Assembly: GCA_027604005.1 (NCBI GenBank)
Contig: JADGJT010000125.1
Location: 1 to 56,438 of the forward strand
Direction: 5' to 3'
Source: Dinochytrium kinnereticum
Taxonomy: Eukaryota > Chytridiomycota > Chytridiomycetes > Chytridiales > Chytridiaceae
Length of the DNA stretch: 56,438 nucleotides
The translations under genes and the position numbers were made by a program. Below are positions 40,901 to 51,374 of this stretch, piece by piece. The notes under the pieces were generated by a model. That model saw only the letters and a list, made by a program, of their open reading frames with translations. It was not told where the DNA came from and did not search any database. Position 1 is the first letter of the stretch. The number at the start of each line of letters is the position of its first letter.

Positions 40901-42611
40901 GATCTCGCAATGCAGCGACTCTTTGACTGGCCCAGAAAATACCTTTTGATATTTTGGGATAACACCTTTGTGAAATACACGGTTAAAGGAATCTTGAGGT
41001 ATTTTCAGTGATTCCTCAGTTGGCATGCAGTCCACGCAAAAGTTATACCCCTGCGTCGTTTAGAATGTGATCACCGTAGAATTACTTACTAATGAGTAGG
41101 CCACGATTTCACGTGCTATGTGTGCGGCTGCTACTCGTTTGGCAAAGTTGAACGGGTCCTCTGCAAGGAAAAGAATATTGATCCTGTATCATAAATTGAT
41201 AAAAAAAACATTCAATAAAGATAGGCAGAGTAAGATATGATAAGAGAACTAACCTATCCATCCAAGCCTCGTTCACGCGACACCTTAATAGTGTTTCCAC
41301 ATCATTTGGATCAACAGGCGGAAAGTATTCCACATCATCCAGCTCTAGGTCACTGTCGCTGTTATTCCCTCCATCATCCTCATCGTAGTCTTCATCCCCA
41401 ACATTTCGACTATCAAGCTCCCACCCATCGAACTTTGTAAGCTTAACCTTAAACTTATTTTCTTGGCAATCATATGCGACAACTATACAATCTTTCCAAG
41501 GAAATGGATCGGTAGATGCTTTCTGCATGGTCGTGATGCTGTCGATACGCTCGGGATCGACACATTTTGCGGGGATCGGAACGCTTGCACACATAAAGCG
41601 GTTTGACGTTGATCTGATAACGGTTTTAGAATCAGCTATGGCACTATCGGGGGCCATGTTAAGCCATTCTTCGATAGTTCGCTGTTCATACTCTGTGTTA
41701 TCGAAAGCGGACAGAGGAAGACGTTCGGCATATTGTGACAGCCGAGGCGTGGGATTTGTTGCTTTGTGTCCAGCCTCGTCTTCAGACGAATTCTCCAAAG
41801 TTCTCTCTACCTCCTCAGACTTCAGCTGAGCAACTAAAGAGGGCATGGCATCTCGTAGCGCTGAAGAGATCAGGCTCTCTATCCTTTGAGAAGCAAAAAG
41901 TCTTTTTCGTCTTTCAATTTCAATCTTCCGTGGTGTCTGTCCTGGATGTGACTCGTAAGGAAGCATAACCTTAGGCTCTAGAGCCTTTTGATAATCAATT
42001 CTCCTTCTCGATTTCGTCGTCACTGCCTGGTTTGGAGATCCAGACTTTTCCTGATCTCTTGTGTCGTTCACATCCGCCGAAAAGTGCCTGGCGTTATCAT
42101 GTCCGGCGGATCCGAATCGGTTGTCGTCATCTCGCCGATTTTCAGAAGCGTCTATATCCCCATCGTCAAACTTGGCCCCAGTAACAGCCGTTGCATTCTG
42201 ACCAGATCCTCCGTAGAGCGCAATCTCCTTTCCCAACAGAACAGACCTCAAGCCTGGACGACGAAAGTTTTTTGTCTTGGGCAGTCCTCCAGAAACGGAA
42301 GAAGATAGGAGGCCATCGAGAGGTGGTATCGGCGGTGGTTGCCCGGGAACAAGAATGTCGATGCCATCTTCAATAAACTCATTTGGTCGTGTCAGAAGCT
42401 CCGAAAACACTCCTCTTTTGCTCGAGTTCCTTCCCACAGAGATATCAACCGTTGATGATCCCTGAAGCAAGGGCTGCTCTCTCTCGACGATGCTTCCAGT
42501 GTTGACCAGCAGCGGCAGATGCGAAGCCCGCTTCGGATTTCTACACAACAGGCATCATTAACAAAACAGCAGTGCCCCTCGGCCCTATTCAAGCAAGAAA
42601 ACATACGCCAT
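28995..42611 (-). CDS. DNAH1: Axonemal inner-arm dynein heavy chain, DNAH1-like
   Basis: This is a motor chain of about 4,200 residues that slides doublet microtubules in the flagellum. Exon 1 holds only 5 coding bases (42607-42611), joined to [17 protein letters not shown]. The N-terminal part has [31 protein letters not shown] and [10 protein letters not shown], which resemble DNAH1 (the single-headed dynein d group) rather than cytoplasmic dynein. A single exon (35131-40403) covers the linker and AAA1-AAA3. P-loops are GPAGTGKT (AAA1, about 37320), GPTGGGKT (AAA2, about 36480), GPTGTGKS (AAA3, about 35405) and [12 protein letters not shown] (AAA4, about 34325). The coiled-coil stalk is at about 33600-32650 with the tubulin-binding tip near 33150. 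It ends [19 protein letters not shown]...[13 protein letters not shown]. No broken motif was seen. Confidence 0.93.
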
Positions 42612-42809
42612 TTGTTAGCCAGAGCGCAGGTATCGCTTGAAGAGTTCAGCGTGCAGCCCTCCTCCGTTCGCTCGTTCGGTCGTTCGGTTGCCGATGGACT
42701 GTTGGGTTTGTTGTCGTTGCAGACGGCGGTTTGTCAAATGCAACAGGTCGGGAGTTGTCACGCAGGTTGCTGTGCAGAATTTTTCACCTTCTTTTCTCCA
42801 AAGGCAAAA

Positions 42810-45078
42810 ATGGTGAACATCACAGTCAAATGGTCTGGCCAGAAATACGCGGTCGACGTCGACACCGACCAGCCCGCGTCCGTCTTCAAGATGCAGCTGT
42901 TCTCGCTGACCAGCGTTGAGCCCGACCGCCAGAAGATCCTCGTCAAGGGCGGCGTGCTGAAGGTTTGTTCGCTTGGCGAGATTCGTCCGCATGCAACCAA
43001 CCCATCCACCGCTGACTTCTTGATGACTTGATACCCTCCCACCAACTAGGATGACACCGACATGAAGAAAATTGGGCTCAAGGAGGTGTGCGAGCTCGGG
43101 ATTACATGCATGCATTATTAATCATTACATACTATCTATTAGGGTGCCACTTTAATGGTAGGCTTGCTTTCGAAGTGTGGAGTGGCCCTCGTCTTAGATT
43201 TTAGATGATGGGAACTGTGGGCGAGCTTCCAAAGGCACCCGCTGTCGTCCCGCAGTTTATGGAGGATCTTACCGAGACCCAGCTTGCCAAAGCCGTAAGA
43301 CCATTTGATGGCCCGGAAATTAACGTACATTAGCTCAAAGTCCCTGCTGGCTTGAAAAACCTTGGAAACACGTGCTATATGAATGCAACCCTCCAGTGCT
43401 TGAGGGCTATTCCTGAAATGCAAACGGCTTTGACGATGTAATAGCGCAGAATGAATGATGTAGATTTCTGATGTATCTCTCTAGCGTCCCCCAGTCCTTT
43501 GGTTCGGACCCGCGATTCAACCTTGTTCCCAGCCTTGGAAATCTTTTCAAGGATTTGGAAGCTTCGGGGGATGCTGTTGCTCCTATGGGTATATTCATAA
43601 GCCACGCACTTTTTTTTTTGGTTTACACAACACCAGTTTTCCTTCAGGTTCTTCGCTCGGCCTTCCCTCAATTCTCGGAATCAAACAACCATGGATTCTT
43701 GCAACAGGATGCCGAGGAGTGCTGGGGTGAAGTTGTTTCGGCACTCTCCGATAAGGTTTCCGGTGTTGATACAAATGGAAAGATCACGGAGGGAAAGAAG
43801 TTTGTGGACCAGTACCTGACTGGTGAACTTCAATCGGTGTAAGAAATACGCTGGCTGTATTTTTTTGATTGTTTTTTGCAGTGTCAAATGTGACGACGCG
43901 CCTGAGGAGTCAGAATCCACATCCATAAGCACTTTTAGGCAATTGAAAGTGAACATTGGTGCTGGAGGTACGGCATGACATACTTGCCTCAGCTGATATC
44001 TTTAGTTTCAACCTATATGCTTACGGATCTTCAAAATGTTTGCGGTTATTTCGGATCTATCCATTAACAAATTCAGGGCTTCGTCGAGAAAATTGAAAAG
44101 ACATCTCCTTCGCTAGGGAGGTCTGCTACTTACACTCAGAAATCAGCAATTTCTCGACTCCCGGCCTATCTTACGATTAGTAGGATTGCTTTATCTAGGC
44201 TCACGCGTTAACCAAAAACTCCACCCAGATTTTGTCAGATTCCAATGGAAGCCCACCGAGCGCATTAAGGCAAAGATTTTGAAGGTGAGTACACAAGCAT
44301 AAAATTGTTTTTGGCTCTCAGTGGACCTTTTCTACGCATTTGATTTTAGACCACACGTTTTCAATTACATTTGTTTTCATAATATTGCTAATTTAATATC
44401 CTTAGAGAGTGAAGTTTCCCTTCGACATGGATATTTCTCCACTCTGCACCCTGGATCTTCAGGAGAAGTTATCGCCAGCTAAGCTTCATTTGAAGGCCGT
44501 CGAAGAGAAGAAGGCAGAGGAGAAGGTTTGCTGCATTTGACGGAGTTCATCTCGCCTAAGTCTATCTGTTTCCACTACTATAAGAAAAAGAAGAAGGCCG
44601 TGGACGCGGATGCTGGTGACTCTATGGCTGTGGATGAACCTGAAGCCCCCAAGAAGGATTTTGTCACAGTGTGCAAGGAAATTGGCGTTCCGGAATCCCT
44701 TTACACTGACGTGGGTGCCAACGTCTCAGGCCAGTATGAGCTCGTTGCTGGTGAGTGTTGCTCGATGTCAGGTGCTTTGATCACACCTAACACTCTTTTC
44801 TGCTCCTTCTACTGATAGTTCTGACCCACGTTGGCCGCGCGGCGGACTCTGGGCATTACATTGGATGGGCCAAGAACGAGAAGGGCGAGTGGTGTAAGTG
44901 CCCAATAAGTTTCTCGTTGACGCGCATCCATTCTCTAACACGCACGCGCATGCATCCAGGGAAATACGACGACGACGAGGTGTCGCTCGTGACGCCCGAG
45001 GAGATCACCAAGCTGGAGGGCGGGGGCGACTGGCACACGGCGTACATTGTGCTGTACAGGGCTGTCAGGCTGGTGTGA
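42810..45078 (+). CDS. USP14: Proteasome-bound deubiquitinase USP14/Ubp6
   Basis: USP14 (yeast Ubp6) sits on the 26S proteasome and recycles ubiquitin. The N-terminal ubiquitin-like domain (VNITVKWSGQKYAVDVDTDQ) includes a 15-base exon at 43143-43157. The catalytic domain starts with LKVPAGLKNLGNTCYMNATL; the Cys in NTCY is the nucleophile. Then FLQVLRSAFPQFSE, GFLQQDAEECW, a small exon STYMLTDLQN (about 44010-44040), SRLPAYLTI, NFVRFQWKPTERIKAKILK, and the His box DSGHYIGWAKNEKGEWWKYD. The end is EEITKLEGGGDWHTAYIVLY. About thirteen short introns were joined by eye. Its ATG is 198 bases from that of the dynein gene on the other strand. AATAAA at 45118 sits just before RPS25. Confidence 0.94.
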
Positions 45079-45117
45079 GGGGTGAAAAATCATACTGTGT
45101 AACCATTGGTGAAGAGT

Positions 45118-45123
45118 AATAAA
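45118..45123 (+). terminator. Poly(A) signal of USP14
   Basis: AATAAA 39 bases after the USP14 stop and 43 bases before the RPS25 ATG, so the two transcripts must nearly touch or overlap. Confidence 0.55.
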
Positions 45124-45166
45124 ACAATTGGAAAAAATTGTAGAACGGTCTCTTTCGAATTTTCAA

Positions 45167-45916
45167 ATGGTAAGCAGCAGCTGTGAGCACGGAGGGATGG
45201 GGAGGCTGCCAGGGCATCGAGGGGATTGGGAGCAGCGGCGGCATCGGGAGGAGGGTGAGCGGAGCTGCATGCGACTGGGAGAGAGGACGCTGCTGGCTGT
45301 GATGGGTGGGTGGGTGGATGGATGGATGGGATGGATGGGTCGGACTTGAGAACGACATGCCGTTACCGAATCTGACGACCGTCCCTCCTGCAAACAGCCT
45401 CCCAAGAACGACAAGTCGGCCGCCAAGGCTAAGGCCAGCACGGGTGGTGGAAAGCAGAAGAAGAAGGTACGGTCTCTTTGCTGCTTCCGGCACTGTTTTT
45501 CGGCACTTTGATTCTGACCCCCAACTGCAGAAGTGGTCCAAGGGGAAGGTGAAGGACAAGGCCAACAACGCCGTTGTCTTTGACAAGATCACCTACGAGA
45601 AGCTGTTCAAGGAGGTTCCCACCTACAAGCTCATCACCCCCTCCGTTCTTGTGGACAGGCTTCGTATCAACGGTTCCTTGGCGCGAGTGGCCATCAGGGA
45701 CCTTGCTGAGAAGGGGTTGATCCGCCCCATCTCCCAGCACAAGCAGCAGCTTATCTACACCCGGTCGACCAAGGTTTGTGTCTTTTTTCTTTTTCAAAGT
45801 GTCTGTGATGCTAACGATCGTCATCCGTATTGTAGGAGGAGGATGTGAAGGATGCCAGTGAGAAGAAGGTCAAGCCCTCGAAGAAGGCTCAGAAGGCCGA
45901 GGAGGATGACGAGTAA
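45167..45916 (+). CDS. RPS25: 40S ribosomal protein eS25
   Basis: eS25 is a small-subunit protein near the head of the 40S particle. Four exons give 131 residues: 45167-45169 (the ATG alone), 45398-45466, 45531-45773 and 45836-45916. The protein starts [14 protein letters not shown], as in other eS25 proteins, which supports the lone-ATG exon. The winged-helix core follows: [56 protein letters not shown] and [17 protein letters not shown]. The last exon adds a charged tail (AQKAEEDDE) a little longer than in animals. Intron 1 (228 bases) is G-rich with GGAT repeats. The upstream neighbour's poly(A) signal is only 43 bases before the ATG. Confidence 0.96.
45301..45340. repeat. GGTG/GGAT tetranucleotide repeat in RPS25 intron 1
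   Basis: Units of GGTG change into GGAT over about 40 bases inside the first intron, making it unusually G-rich for this window. Confidence 0.8.
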
Positions 45917-45958
45917 ATAGTATGCCCATTATCATTCCGTTTGTCTTCTCGCAACGGC

Positions 45959-45964
45959 AATAAA
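45959..45964 (+). terminator. Poly(A) signal of RPS25
   Basis: AATAAA 42 bases after the RPS25 stop codon and 73 bases before the NAA38 ATG. Confidence 0.55.
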
Positions 45965-46037
45965 AACTTCCATCCACACACTGCTTCATTTTTGCCCTTT
46001 TTTTTTTCTTTTGGTCTCGGTGTTTGATCCAACCATC

Positions 46038-46364
46038 ATGGCCACAGTGCAGCCAGCAAGGCCTGCAGCGGATGTTCACCGCGAGAGCCTGCGGGATCTC
46101 CTCAACCAGAAGGCACGCATCACCGCCACGGATGGACGGGTCTTTGTAGGAGTGTTCATGTGTCTGGACAAGGAGAGGAATTTGATCTTGTCAGGAACGG
46201 AGGAATTCAAAGCTGGTGAGGCGAGAGCGACGCTTCCACCCTTTCTCATTGCTCCTCCTTCTTTTGCTCCAAAAGGGGAGCGGCGGTTCGTTGGGCTCAT
46301 CATGGTTCCGGGCAAGCACATTGTGAAGGCGGAGATTGAGGACAACAGCCACCTCTACTCGTGA
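46038..46364 (+). CDS. NAA38: NAA38 (LSMD1/Mak31), Sm-like subunit of the NatC N-acetyltransferase
   Basis: NAA38 is the Sm-fold auxiliary subunit of NatC, which acetylates N-termini of nascent proteins. The frame from the ATG at 46038 gives LRDLLNQKARITATDGRVFV (Sm1 motif), GVFMCLDKERNLIL and, near the end, RRFVGLIMVPGKHIVKAEIE (Sm2 motif), the family's order. Between EEFKAG and ERRF lies a 60-base piece (46216-46275) that starts GTGAGG, ends AAAAG and has no stop. Reading it as an intron gives EEFKAGERRFVGLIMVPG, which aligns without a gap to the human protein, so I favour splicing: about 88 residues instead of 108. It is a tandem neighbour of RPS25 (121 bases). Confidence 0.88.
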   Translation: MATVQPARPAADVHRESLRDLLNQKARITATDGRVFVGVFMCLDKERNLILSGTEEFKAGEARATLPPFLIAPPSFAPKGERRFVGLIMVPGKHIVKAEIEDNSHLYS

Positions 46365-46513
46365 TGGGCCATCGGAACGCCACCGCCAGGCATCGTCTCC
46401 CCACACTTCGCAGCAGCTCTCGCATGCTGTCGGACACCTCTCAGGCTCAACAGCGATGCCCCATCACCCATTATTGCATCGCACTGGTCGCATCGCAGCA
46501 AGGGAAAGAAAGA

Positions 46514-46519
46514 AATAAA
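46514..46519 (+). terminator. Poly(A) signal of NAA38
   Basis: AATAAA about 150 bases after the NAA38 stop and 60 bases before the cyclin ATG. Confidence 0.5.
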
Positions 46520-46578
46520 TCCTCTGCAAAGAATTTTGAAGAAACAAACTTGTCCAGGTGGATGAGTTCGAAAAACAA

Positions 46579-48592
46579 ATGCTGCCCATAAGACCCATCG
46601 CCTCACACCTGCCCCCCAGAAGGTGCGTCCTTGGCGACGTAACAAACAGCTCAACCGTCCAGCAGGTGCGTTAACCACCCCCTCCTCCCCTGCTCCCCTC
46701 ATCCGCTAATCGCTGTCCCATCCACCTGCAGCAGCAAACAGCCAGCACCACAACAAACAAGCGATCCTTTCGAAACGATGGGGACATTGGAGACTGCAGT
46801 GTCGACGCCGCTCGATCCAAACGACTCAAATCAACCATCACTCCGGGATCTACCACAGCGTCAGACAGGCTTTACCTCTCTTCCACGGCTTCGTCGCGGC
46901 AGAAGATGGTGGCGGCGCGATCCTCTGGACAACAAAATCCGGCGTCCGGAAGTCGGGGTGGTATGAGGGCAGGGATTGTGGCTCCTCGAGGTGTAGGAGC
47001 AGCTGCTTGCTCTAGTGCTGCAAAGAAGCCTGCTGTTCGAAATGGTTCGTTGATCAGTTCGCAGAAAAAACCGGTTGTGAACGCTGCTGTGCCTTGCAGG
47101 GTAGAGGTGCCCACACCGGTGGTGAATATGTCTGCTCAAAGACCGGCTTCGAAGACCCGTAGTGGCGTCAGAGAGATTAGGGAGGATGTGGGACTAAAAC
47201 GGAGGGCTTCGCAGGTTGATTCTGTTAGGAAGAAGACAGAACATTCATGCGGGGTTGGTCTTACGGAGGTTGCTGTGGAAAAGAAAGCGGTCACCGTTTC
47301 GGCTAAATCCTTTCGATCAAGCTCTTATAATGCTGCGGATGTGAGGACTGGGAGAGTGGAGCGTATACAGGAATGTAACATTCGAGGGACGGAAGAGTAC
47401 GATGTCAGTTGTGAGGACACACTCGTTGGCATTGAGCCAGATTTGATGATGATTGACGAGCCTGATAATGGAGGATCTACGAGTTTCAACTCAAAGTCTT
47501 TGACTGTGGTTGGTTTTCTTTTCTCTTTTATTTCTTTTGTGATGTTGAATGCTTATGCGGGTAAAAGCTGTACACTGAGAGCGCTGATCCATCGGTTCTT
47601 TCGGAATACGCTACGGAGATTTATGAGTACGCTCGCAAAATGGAGGTTCGTTACCTTCTTATCTCTTTTTGGCGTGTCTTTTCCTCACGAATAGATATAA
47701 AAGCCTACTGATAAACCACACATTTACAAAAAAAAAAAAAAAAAGATTGAAACCATGCCAAAAGCAAACTACATTGATTCGCAACCAGAGATAGACTGGA
47801 AAATGCGAAGCGAACTAATCAATTGGATGGTCGAAGTCCATTGCAAGCTTCGACTCTTGCCGGAAACTCTCTACTTTGCCGTTAACCTCGTCGACAGATT
47901 TCTCTCCCTCAAGCCTATCTCCGTACCAAAGCTTCTTTTAGTCGGCGTGACCTCCTTATTCATCGCCTGCAAATATGAGGAGGTGCAGATTCCTTCTGTG
48001 GCTGTGATGGTATACATGGTGAATAACATGTACGATGCGTCGGAGATTACAAAAGCCGAGAGATTTATGCTCCACCTCTTGAAGTTCGATCTGGGGTACC
48101 CCGGTCCCTTGATCTTTTTAAGGAAAATCTCTCGAGCGGACAATTACAACCCACATGTGAGGTTGCTGGCAAAGTACCTTTTGGAAGCCACCCTTGCGGA
48201 TGAGCAGTTTTTGAAGTTTCGACCGTCTTTTCTCTCTGCTGCGTCAATGTACCTTGCTTTGAAGCTATTATCTGGAGGTGAATGGGTGGGTTGTTTTGCT
48301 TATTTTTATCTATTGCTGCGGTTGCCTCTTTCTCTTTTTTTTTTTGTGGCGTGGTTTAATATGGTGTTCTTGACGCTGACCTAATCCACCCATTCACTTT
48401 CACCCAATGCAGACGCCGATGCACGTTGCGTGCAGCGGCTACAGCGAGGAGGAGGTGTTTCCGTGCGCCAAGGCGCTCTTCCACCTGGTCGCCAGCCCGT
48501 CGTCTCGCCTGCCCAGCATCCTCAAGAAGTACAGCGACGTGCAGTTCTCAAAGGTTGCGCTGTTTGTGGCGGACGTTGTTCAGCGAATGTAA
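46579..48592 (+). CDS. B-type mitotic cyclin
   Basis: This is a cyclin B that activates Cdk1 for mitosis. Exon 1 (46579-46665) encodes MLPIRPIASHLPPRRCVLGD and then VTN: RCVLGDVTN is a perfect RxxLxxxxN destruction box, the degron read by APC/C. Exon 2 begins at 46732 with QQTASTTTNKRSF and encodes a long basic, disordered N-terminus to about 47511. Exon 3 gives LYTESADPSVLSEYATEIYE. Exon 4 holds the first cyclin box: QPEIDWKMRSELINWMVEVH, RLLPETLYFAVNLVDRFLS, LLLVGVTSLFIACKYEE and FLRKISRADNYN. The last exon (from about 48413) completes the second box with CSGYSEEEVFPCAKAL. Length is about 555 residues. The ATG at 46906 is in frame, but starting there would lose the destruction box. Confidence 0.93.
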
Positions 48593-48662
48593 AGTCGGTC
48601 TTTAAATACACTTTTTTGTCATGCAAAAATTGTCGCTGTGAAGGGCGACGACAATCCGTTCC

Positions 48663-51036
48663 ATGTCAGAGGCAAAGGGAAAGGCTAACGCCTCGACGAT
48701 GGGGCCAGTGCCCGACCTCAACGTCGTCACGCAGATATGGGGGTTCGACCCCATGGAGCTTCTGGCAACCGTCGAGTTCCCTAACGATCGATACGAGAGG
48801 CTGCTGAGGAGGTCAAAGGAAGCTCGACTGGTAATCCATCCATCGTCAGGGGTTTGGCCAGCATCCTTACTCCCTGTCCTTTCTCTTCCCCCTTGATTCA
48901 GCTTGCTATTCGAAGACAAGGAATACCTCTTTCTCCAGACTCAAGCGAGGCGCCATCAGTTGCCAACCTTGATGCAAAGAGCGACTACTTTTACCCCATC
49001 TCCTCCTCACTCAACATCAACCTTGATGCCGCAAATGGTTTGCGAGCCAGCTCTGCGTTGCATCGAGCTCAGTCTCCTGCTCTGCTGACACCGATTTCAA
49101 GAAAAGAGGAGATTGCGCTCAAAGAGCAGCTTGCTCGGTCTGCTGCGTCCATTCTGATTCAGTGCGCTTTTCGGGGGTGGATTGTGAGAAGGAAGTATGT
49201 TGCGGTAGTCTACTATCACTTGACGAAGCAGTCTGTCACGAGTGGGGAGAGTAAAATCTACAATGGGCTGCCTGACGTGGATGACTTGAGTGTACAGGTT
49301 TGGAATCTCTGGTTGAGCCTGAAGATTTAACAAAACACCCTTTATCAATCAGGAACGACTTTTGCGAAGGTTTAAAATGTACTGCAGGTTTTTTGAGAAG
49401 GCTGATAAGCTGCTACCGGACTTTCCATACTTTTGCGCTGCTCAAATTCAATCCGTGTTTCGAATGTTTATTGTTCGGCGGTCTTGGCTACGGATCAAGT
49501 ACATGACTAAGGAAGATAAGTTGGGGTCTGCGGGAAAGGAGGCACGGCAGGAGATTGTTAGACTTACGGAGAGGGCGGATTTTAGGGCCGGGACTTGGAC
49601 TGATGCCGCCAAAAAGATCCAGAGGGCTTGGAGAAGATATTATGTAGGGCTCTGTGCATATATATATATATATGTATTTGCTTGCTTTTTTTTTATGCTG
49701 ACCGATTTCTTTGTGAGCATAGTCGATAAAGATCTATAGGTTCTACCGCGAGCTTATACGTTTCCGAGAAAAGGGAGATCCGAGAAAGTTGTTAAAATTC
49801 GTGAATCCAAAGGAAGCACAGCTCATTGATGGAGCTTCTGGAATTCATGTTCGATTTCGGCTGGGTGGAGTACGTGCTTCCGTTTTCCTCCCCTCCATTT
49901 TATAAATATAAAACGTCCTCGTTAACTAGTCAAACTTTTGAATGATACAGACAAAGTTTCCTCCAACAATTTATTACAAGATCTTTGTCCATAGCCGTCT
50001 GGTTGATATGAACGCCTTCAGCCCTCGCGATTACACAAAGGAGACAAAGCAAGTCCAACCACGAGTATTGTTCACAAAAAAGTTTGATCTCCCCTCGCAG
50101 AAGTCGGAAACAGGTTCCACCCCCCTTCAGAAAAACATTTATTCTTGTTTTTAACCACATGTTTTCGTCGTCTTTAAAAAGATGGATGGTATCAGCGATA
50201 TGAGAACAATGGATGGCGGCCAGTTTCGGATCGGGTTTGGGATGAGCGGAATGATGAGATCTCTGTGGCGACTAGCGTCTCTCCGGTAGCATTTCATTTC
50301 TCCAATATCAAACGGCGTCAAGAGATAGAAAGGAAGAGAAAGCAAAAGAAGTTGAAGTGGCTGAGGACAATGTGAATGAAAGAGAGTCACTTGTGCTAAT
50401 CCCTCTGAAAGGTACGATGAAGGCCGAAGAGCAAAACGAGCGGATAACTTTGAAGAGCTGGCACAAGAAGATGAATCCGAAGCAGATCCAGTGTTTGATA
50501 AGGAAGAGGATCTGCTCAAGGCGATAAATGAGCTTGAGGTAGACCTTGACCATGACCTTATGCGAAAATGGGCCTCCGCCCTGGACTTTGAAGATTATGT
50601 AAAGAACTGGACAAGCATCTCGATGACTGGAAAATCTGATGGTAACGTGAAAATGCTCTTGCACACTCTCACGAACAATCGTTCAGATCCCAGCACCTTT
50701 GAAATGGACATTGACGGGGATTCGGACATTGGTCAGGGCATGGCAAAGAAGCTTAGACATGTGCGTGAATTCTCAAAGTTTGAAGAGAGCGGTGCGGAGG
50801 AAGGTGATGAGCTGATGGCAGAGATCGACCTCTTCCGCCGCATCGCCGATGAGACGCAGCAAAGCCTCTGTGGTGGCGCCGACGCGTCCAGTGAATCAGC
50901 GCTGGAGGAGGCGGTTGCGCCCGGCGGCGAGGGGGGAGGCGCGCAGAGGAAGGAGCGTCCGTGGTCGGGAAGGTCAGGGCGGTCCGTGCAGGACGTGTTC
51001 CTGTCGTCGTCGGACGCTCAGGCAGACTTTTTTTAG
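48663..51036 (+). CDS. IQ-motif protein, possibly MFI/C11orf65-like
   Basis: The product is about 640 residues and has at least three IQ motifs that should bind calmodulin: ILIQCAFRGWIVRRKY (about 49150), AAQIQSVFRMFIVRRSW (about 49440) and AAKKIQRAWRRYY (about 49605). A conserved-looking block follows over two exons: FYRELIRFREKGDPRKLLKF, IHVRFRLGGTKFPPTIYYKI and FVHSRLVDMNAFSPRDY. From memory this block resembles the animal protein MFI (C11orf65), which is restricted mainly to lineages with cilia; that match is not verified. The C-terminal third is acidic, then Gly/Arg-rich and ends in FLSSSDAQADFF. The ATG at 48663 is 70 bases after the cyclin stop. A TA repeat lies in one intron. Function is unknown; a calmodulin-linked flagellar role is an inference. 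Confidence 0.72.
49657..49674. repeat. TA dinucleotide repeat in an intron
   Basis: About eight TA units within an intron of the IQ-motif gene. Confidence 0.85.
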
Positions 51037-51374
51037 CGTCCAAAGCACATTTCAGCCAAAAAGAAAGGCCAAAACGTCCAGCATTTATTTACTTTGCTCG
51101 CAGTTGCACCAACCCCCATTTTTTCCGCCTTCAAGCAGAAGAACCCCCTCCCCCTCCCCTAGCTGGCCTTCGCACCCGCTGAGCTGAGCAAGCAGCAGCA
51201 CCACCACGCTCCATCCAGACGCACAACGCACGCTTGCACACAGCGCATCTGAACGCAGGACACCCAGCACCGCCCCTTCCCTGCCTCTCTGCTCTGCCCG
51301 CCTTCTCTGGTGACCGGCGATACAGCGCATCGGGTTTCTTTTGGACCATATCCAGTTGAGTGGCTGTTCCTCCC
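51037..51374. other. Intergenic spacer and 5' region of the CASC3-like gene
   Basis: This tandem spacer is C-rich in its middle (pyrimidine runs near 51140-51165) and otherwise plain. It must carry the 3' UTR of the IQ-motif gene and the promoter and 5' UTR of the next gene. No TATA box or further gene was recognised. Confidence 0.6.

Noticed and set aside
42519..42809. N-terminal extension of USP14 from an in-frame upstream ATG
   Set aside because: The ubiquitin-like domain begins at MVNITVKW as in the family; the upstream part overlaps the dynein 5' exon and shows no family similarity.
45170..45397. Possible box C/D snoRNA in RPS25 intron 1
   Set aside because: No C-box/D-box pair in suitable positions near the intron ends was found by eye.
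46906..46908. ATG at 46906 as the start of cyclin B
   Set aside because: An upstream exon joined in phase adds a perfect destruction box and a start consistent with B-type cyclins.
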